In this document: positions 58,701 through 64,000 of the stretch, piece by piece | Layout: every line of letters starts with the position of its first letter | How positions within the stretch are numbered: position 1 is the stretch's first letter | Assembly (NCBI GenBank): GCA_001643675.2 | Contig: LSRY02000058.1 | Span: 162,501-226,500, forward strand | Direction: 5' to 3' | DNA: 64,000 bases | Source: Monocercomonoides exilis | Taxonomy: Eukaryota; Preaxostyla; Oxymonadida; Polymastigidae | Made by a program: the position numbers and the translations under genes | Notes under the pieces: generated by a model | The model's input: the letters and a program-made list of their open reading frames with translations, nothing else | What the model was told of the DNA's origin: nothing | Databases searched by the model: none

Positions 58701-60495
58701 AGATGAAGAAAAAGAAGAAAAAGAAGAGGAGAATAGAAAAATGCACAGGAATGATAGAGAAGAGGAAGAAGAAACGAAAAAGAATGAGCTTATTTGGAAC
58801 CAGCTCAGCAATCACGCAACCAACACACCATTTCCCCCCTCTTTTGGCAATTCTTCATTTGGCAGTCTCCAACAAGAGCTGGAGTCTTCTGAATTGTCTC
58901 GTTTCATTCAGCCAGAAGATGCAGTGCTGTGTGAGCAGTGGAGCAGCCGAATAAGAAAAGAACTGGGCAAAGCACAAAAAGAGGCAGAAGAAGAAGAAGA
59001 GAGGAGGAATGCTGTGGAGGATGACAGTGCTGATGGAGTAGGGGATTTGTATGACAGCTATTTTGGAGGGGGAAGAAGGGCAGAGGAAGAGAAAGAAGGA
59101 AAAGAACTGGAAAATTATCTGTACCAAGATGATGATGAGGAGGAGGAAGAAGAAGAAAGGGATATGAACGTGAATGCTGTTGATAATAATGGCATTTTTA
59201 AAGAGCCAACTGAAAAGGAGAAGGAAAAAGAAGACAATCAAAATGCTCTCAAACAAACAGAGGATGAACACATGATGGAATTAGATAGGACAGGAAGTGA
59301 ACAAGAAATGGAAGGGAAAAGAGAAACATTAAAAGAGAGAGGATTAATCAAAGAAGAAATGCCAGAAGCAAAGCTTCTTTCTTCTTCACCTTCAGACTCA
59401 TCAGCAAATGTGCGTGTGACCTCGTTCCCTTCCTCCAATTCTTTTGCATCGTTTCTGTCTTATTTGACTGGGGCATCACATTCTTCTTCTTTGCCTTCTT
59501 CTTCTTCTTCTTCTTCTTCATTGTCATCAAATGGCTCTTTCTCTCTATTTGGAAGAGGAGGAGGAGGAGGAAGAGGAGTTAGTGTGAAAGATGGGTATTC
59601 ACAGTTTAATTTGGGGAAGCTGACAAGAGAAGTGGAAAAGATGCTGTTGCAGCCGAAAGAGGAGGAGCAGAAGAGGAATGGAGAGTTGAGAGAAGAATGG
59701 GAGAGGATGAAGGCAGAGGTGAAGAAGAGGAGAGAAGGAAGGAAGAAAGAAGAAGAGGAAATTGTGCAGAAGATGAGGGAGAAAGACGAGGAAGAGGAGA
59801 AAAGAGAGGAAGAAATGGATGAATGGGAGATGGACAATAGAGAAGAAGAGCTGAGGAGTTTTGAGTTGAAGCTGAAGAATTTGAAAGAAGAGGAAGAAAG
59901 AGACAAGAAAATGATGGCGTTGTGGCTGAAGGAAGAGAGAAAATTAAAAGTTGCATTTTTAAAGCAGCATTCTGTGTCTCTTTCGCAGCTTAGCTCTCGT
60001 TTTGGTGATGGCATTCCAGAGATTCCTTTGAATACACATGAAATTCCCCCTTTGACATCATTGAATGAAGGAAGAAGAAACGAAAGAATTGTTCAAATTT
60101 TTGTGAAGCCATCAATTTTTGCAAAGCTAAATCCAATGCAAATGCTGAAGTATCCATTGGAATCTCCATTTTTGACACAAAATTCATTCAAATCAAACAT
60201 TTCTGAACAGTCTGCGAGTTCAAGTCAACAAACAGAGAATTCATTTCTTTCACTTTCATCAGCATCTTCTTCGTCTGGCTCATTCACTCCTCAAGAATGC
60301 TTTTATCTGATGCTTCATTCAGCCCACAAGTTTAACACACATACTGCGAAGGAGCGATATAACTCGGCCATTCAGAAAAGAAAAGATGAATGTGGCTATG
60401 AAATAGACACTAACGACATAACTATGGAATATGTTCTCCTTCAAAACTCTCAAAAGGGAAATGATCTTGAAATGAGATTTTTTTCAATTTCTTGA
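55758..60495 (+). CDS. Acidic coiled-coil and serine-rich protein, 1,442 residues
   Basis: Function not recognised. Exons inferred: 55758-56136, 56183-56575, 56686-57526 and 57780-60495. Phases 1, 1 and 2 are consistent and all donors are GTATG. The first 250 residues look ordered (TSEELGIASLNLMVRTKIIK, then VSETELEQLERQWNN-type helix and QMFWGQSEKKFGF). Exon 3 is dominated by Glu runs. Exon 4 begins MYLLSEFRLDDAISAAKQKS, then has serine runs, one CPIC motif, a long Glu/Lys/Arg coiled coil and an ordered end (PQECFYLMLHSAHKFNTHTA). No signal peptide or membrane helix. It lies 209 bases after RPS13 on the same strand. Confidence 0.75.
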
Positions 60496-60657
60496 CATGA
60501 GGGATAAATGACATTTATTTTCAACTTTGCTTTTGCTATTTTTTCTTTTTCATTTATAATAAAGAAAAGTCAACATGAAAAATTTCATTTTTCAAAAGAA
60601 AAAATAAATTCATATAATAAAGGAACCAGATCAACATTTCAGATCTATTTATCAAAA

Positions 60658-62467
60658 ATGTCTCAAGGAGCTTATAAGACCGATGCAACAAGCTCAACTT
60701 CAGTTGGAATCAAAAAAGGAGAAGTTGCAGCAATGCAAGCAATATTAGATGACAAGGATATCATGAAGGATTTGTCACAACGTCCAAAAGTTTTTGCAAG
60801 GTACTTTCATTTAGACTTTGAAAAAGTTAATCCATTCTCATCGTTGACCTTATTTTTTGAAACTCGTTTTCAGAATTTTGTTTTATATTGCACAAGGAAT
60901 TGACATGTCTCCACTTTTCAGCAGAATGGTTGTGGTATGTATTTTCTTTTATTCAGAACATGACGCATTAATTTTTAATTGTAAATAGAATGCAGGGACT
61001 AAGGACTTTATTGAGAAAAAATTGATTTATCAATATCTTGTTTATTACGCTCCAACAAAAGCTGTATGCTATTTCGATTTATTCTTAATTTTTAATAAAA
61101 AATAAATTAATTAAATTGAAATTTTCAGGATCTTGCTTTACTGTGCGTTAACACATTCAGAAACGATTTTAGATCAGATTCACCTCAAATTCGAGGACTT
61201 GCACTTCGATCTCTGACTGGTCTGAAAGTGAAATCTTTGTTGGAATACATTATTCCATGCATCACAAATGGATTGGTGGATCCAAACTCATACGTTCGTG
61301 GAGTTGCTGTTATGTCAGCACTTCAGATGTTTTACTTTGCACCAGAACAATTTGAGGGTATTTCTTTTTTGATATTTTTGTAATTTATTATAATTTTTAT
61401 TTTAGAGCAAAAATATCTTGACACAATGTTTGAGATGCTTCGAGATACAGATGCTTCAGTTTCTGGAAATTGCGTTATGGCTTTGAACGAAGTTTGAGGA
61501 ATTTTTCTAAATATTTAATTTGTTAATCTATGTTTTATCATTTTGCTTTAAAATTTTTTAATGTTATAAATTCTCAAACAGGTTCTTGGCACATCAAAAT
61601 CAAAAGTCCTTACAAAACCATTGGTTCTGTATCTTCTTAACAGATTGCATCATTACAACGAATGGCACGCCATTGCAGTTCTTCAGTTGGTGAAGAAATA
61701 CACACCTACCAACGAAGATGAGATGTTTGATATCATGGTATGGAAATATTGAATATGAAGTTAAAGCAGATAATATTACCTTATTTATTTCCCCTTTATT
61801 TTGCGTATCCAAATTTTATGTTTTATTTGCAAACAAAATGAATATTCTTTTTCACTTTATCAATGTTCATTTTAATTCCCAAATGACTTTATTCTTTCCA
61901 TTAAATTATTAATCAGAATTTGCTTGAAAAATACTTCCGATCGACAAACAGTGGAATCGTGTTTGCAGTTGCTGAAGTGTTCTTACACTTCACACAACAT
62001 GATCCAGAGCTCCACAAAGATGTTGCTCAGAGACTTGTCGGTTTGTTATCATTGAACATTTTATTTATTTATTTATTTTATTTTATTTTATTTATTTATT
62101 TATTTACTTTAAATGTTTTTTACTGTTGTTGATTGAATATCAAATGAAAAATGCTTTTGATCCTATGCTTTAAAAAATGAATTATTTTTATTTTTATTTT
62201 ATTTCTTTTATATTTTTGATGATTATTGTTCACAAACTCATGTTTCATCTCATCCATTTTGAAATTTTTATGTTTCTTTCTTTCTTTCTTTCTTTTTCTC
62301 TTGCACTCCTAAAATGAAAATTCTTTACAGGGCCTCTTGTATCAATGATGTCATCTCCGTCACACGAGATAGCATTCACAGCCACAACACACGCAAAGAC
62401 TATTCAAGAGAGATTTATGGGTGCATTTGACAAGCATTACAAAGCATTCTATTGGCGGTTTGCTTTT

Positions 62468-62498
<31 letters not shown>

Positions 62499-64000
62499 CG
62501 AAAATGGAATTTGAGGAATTCTATGATTTTTATAATCTCTTTATAAATTTTTTGCTATTACCTTTTTTATATTCATTCATTCATTCATTCATTCATTCTT
62601 TTTCTTTTTCTTTCTCTTTGTTAATTTGAATTTAAGTGATGGTGATCCTATTTATTTGAAGCAAGCCAAGTTAGATATGATCCAGCTTGTGGCAAACGAC
62701 TCAAACGGAATTGATGTTATCAATGAACTGAAGTTTGTGCTAAGTCTTTGAGTAATCATCCTTTAAATTTTCCTTCTCTTCTCAACTCTTCTCTTCTTTC
62801 TTTTCTTTTCTTTTTAAATCAATAAACTCCATTTGATGCCACTTCACATAATATTCATTGCAATCTTCCCACCTTTTCTCCCTCTTCCCTTCCGCCCAGT
62901 GAGTACATCCTTGATGAAGAAGTGGGTTCAAAGGCAGTTCTGTCGATGGGTCTTGTTGGTGTGCGTGTGCCCAGCTGCTTCGACCATCTCACCAAGATCC
63001 TCCAGGATGTGCTCACACTGGGCTCGGCCACAGCCACACGTGCTGTGATTGTGGTGGTGCAGGACATTCTGAGGAGATACCCAGACACTTACAAGCAGTT
63101 CGTGCCTCTCTTGGGACAGCACTTCTATCACTTTGACAATCTGGAGGCAAAAGTATGGAATATTATTTATTTATTCTTTAATTATAGATTTTCTTTTCTT
63201 CTTCTTCTTCTTCTTCTTTTTTTAAACAATGTTATAAATGTCAATCTATAAATTATGTTATTCCTCTATCATCCATTTCCCTGTTTAGTCTGCCCTCATT
63301 TTCATTTTAGGCCAATTTGGTGAGCACATCCCAGCAGCCCCGTATCTCCTTGAGTCATTCGCTGAAGAAGCCACCACTGCCCAGTCTGCCGACGATGAGC
63401 CAACAGCAGATGGCGTTGATTCTTCATCTTCCTCCTCCTCCTCTTCTTCCTCATCCTCATCCTCTGAAGACGAGATCAAGCTGACCTCCTCTGAGCGGAC
63501 ACAGATGCAGCTGGCATTGCTGACAGCGCTGACACGCCTGGTGTTCCTGCGCATGGCAGAAGTGCAGCCTATTTTGGGGAAGCTGCTTGGAGACATCATC
63601 GGCGATGCTCCACAGGGTGTGCTTAGAGACAGGGCACTTTATATCTACCGTTTGCTCAGGGACGACTTTGATCTGGCAAGACAGGTGTTTTTGGAGGCGC
63701 CAGAGAAGGAGAAGGCGGTTCAGCAGGCGAAGGCGAAGAAAGCGCTGGATGCAGCAAAGAAGCAGCGGAGTGCGTGGAGGCAGGAAGGGGCAGTGAAGAC
63801 AGACATGAGTGCGTTCAACTACTCAGAAGACGAGTCAGACCTGTTGAAGCAGCAGGTGTGGTCGGAGTGGGGCACCTTCAGTGTCATCTACAACCACGCA
63901 GAGTCTTTCTTCACCATTGGCTCTCTCCAGAAGATCAAACTCGACAAGCCTGATCCAAAATCAAGTGCTTCAGATTCTTCCTCTGCCTCTTCTTCTTCTT
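60658..64000 (+). CDS. Beta-adaptin, AP-4 beta-like (AP4B1), 3' end off the window
   Basis: Eleven exons inferred: 60658-60800, 60874-60934, 60989-61063, 61129-61357, 61406-61491, 61582-61737, 61917-62040, 62331-62457, 62637-62732, 62900-63152 and 63289 to beyond 64000. All junctions keep phase. The protein is an adaptin HEAT solenoid: GIDMSPLFSRMV, KKLIYQYLVYYAP, DLALLCVNTFRNDF, RGLALRSLTGL, SYVRGVAVMSALQMF, DPIYLKQAKLDMIQLV and ALIFILGQFGEHIPAAPYLL. The GEHIPAAPYLLE segment and QLALLTALTRLVF resemble AP-4 beta more than AP-1/2 beta. A long serine run (about 63420-63468) interrupts the trunk after PYLLESF. AP complexes select cargo at the trans-Golgi or endosome. The ear region lies outside the window. 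Confidence 0.87.
62470..62498. repeat. Poly-T run, 29 bases
   Basis: In intron 8 of the adaptin gene. The same intron carries a (CATT)n tract near 62573-62600; intron 7 carries (TTTC)n near 62276-62296. Confidence 0.95.

Overview
This window reads as a eukaryotic protist chromosome segment. It is AT-rich, its genes carry spliceosomal introns, and several proteins are very long with serine and glutamate homopolymers. Across 9 multi-exon genes I placed 37 introns by eye; 31 of them begin GT(A/T)TG. Together with a large secreted beta-helix-like surface protein family, this suggests a free-living or gut-dwelling metamonad, possibly an oxymonad (Preaxostyla). That placement is inference; no rRNA gene is present to settle it. 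TAA, TAG and TGA all end intact genes, so the code looks standard.

Left part (1-28 kb) is a dense, healthy gene cluster. It holds a DYRK/Yak1-type kinase (minus, runs off the left edge), a divergent coiled-coil protein (plus), a 1,699-residue type I surface protein (plus), and a 10-exon vWA-transmembrane protein of 2,083 residues (minus). Divergent from the last is a 3,063-residue protein that begins with a short zinc-binding and winged-helix region resembling ASH2.

Middle part (28-54.5 kb) is an accessory region built from nested mobile elements and broken genes. A decayed DIRS-like tyrosine-recombinase retrotransposon (about 29.06-34.56 kb) has inverted terminal repeats and an internal complementary repeat. 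A 242-bp TA-flanked MITE sits inside its RNase H domain. Next come an intact three-exon helical-repeat gene, a decayed stretch, a surface-protein pseudogene (38.8-43.0 kb) and an Arf-family GTPase lacking the catalytic glutamine. After these lies a pogo/Tigger-like transposase gene with one stop codon whose left end resembles the MITE termini. Two large palindromes follow, then a second MITE split by a 5,576-bp insertion with its own inverted ends and a 4-bp target duplication. That insertion carries gene debris, including a fragment of the surface-protein family.

Right part (54.9-64 kb) returns to conserved housekeeping genes on the plus strand: ribosomal protein uS15 (RPS13), a 1,442-residue acidic coiled-coil protein of unknown function, and an AP-4-like beta adaptin that runs off the right edge.

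The most notable results are the order of nested insertions, which can be read base by base, and the 5.6-kb inverted-repeat-bounded unit of unknown type.
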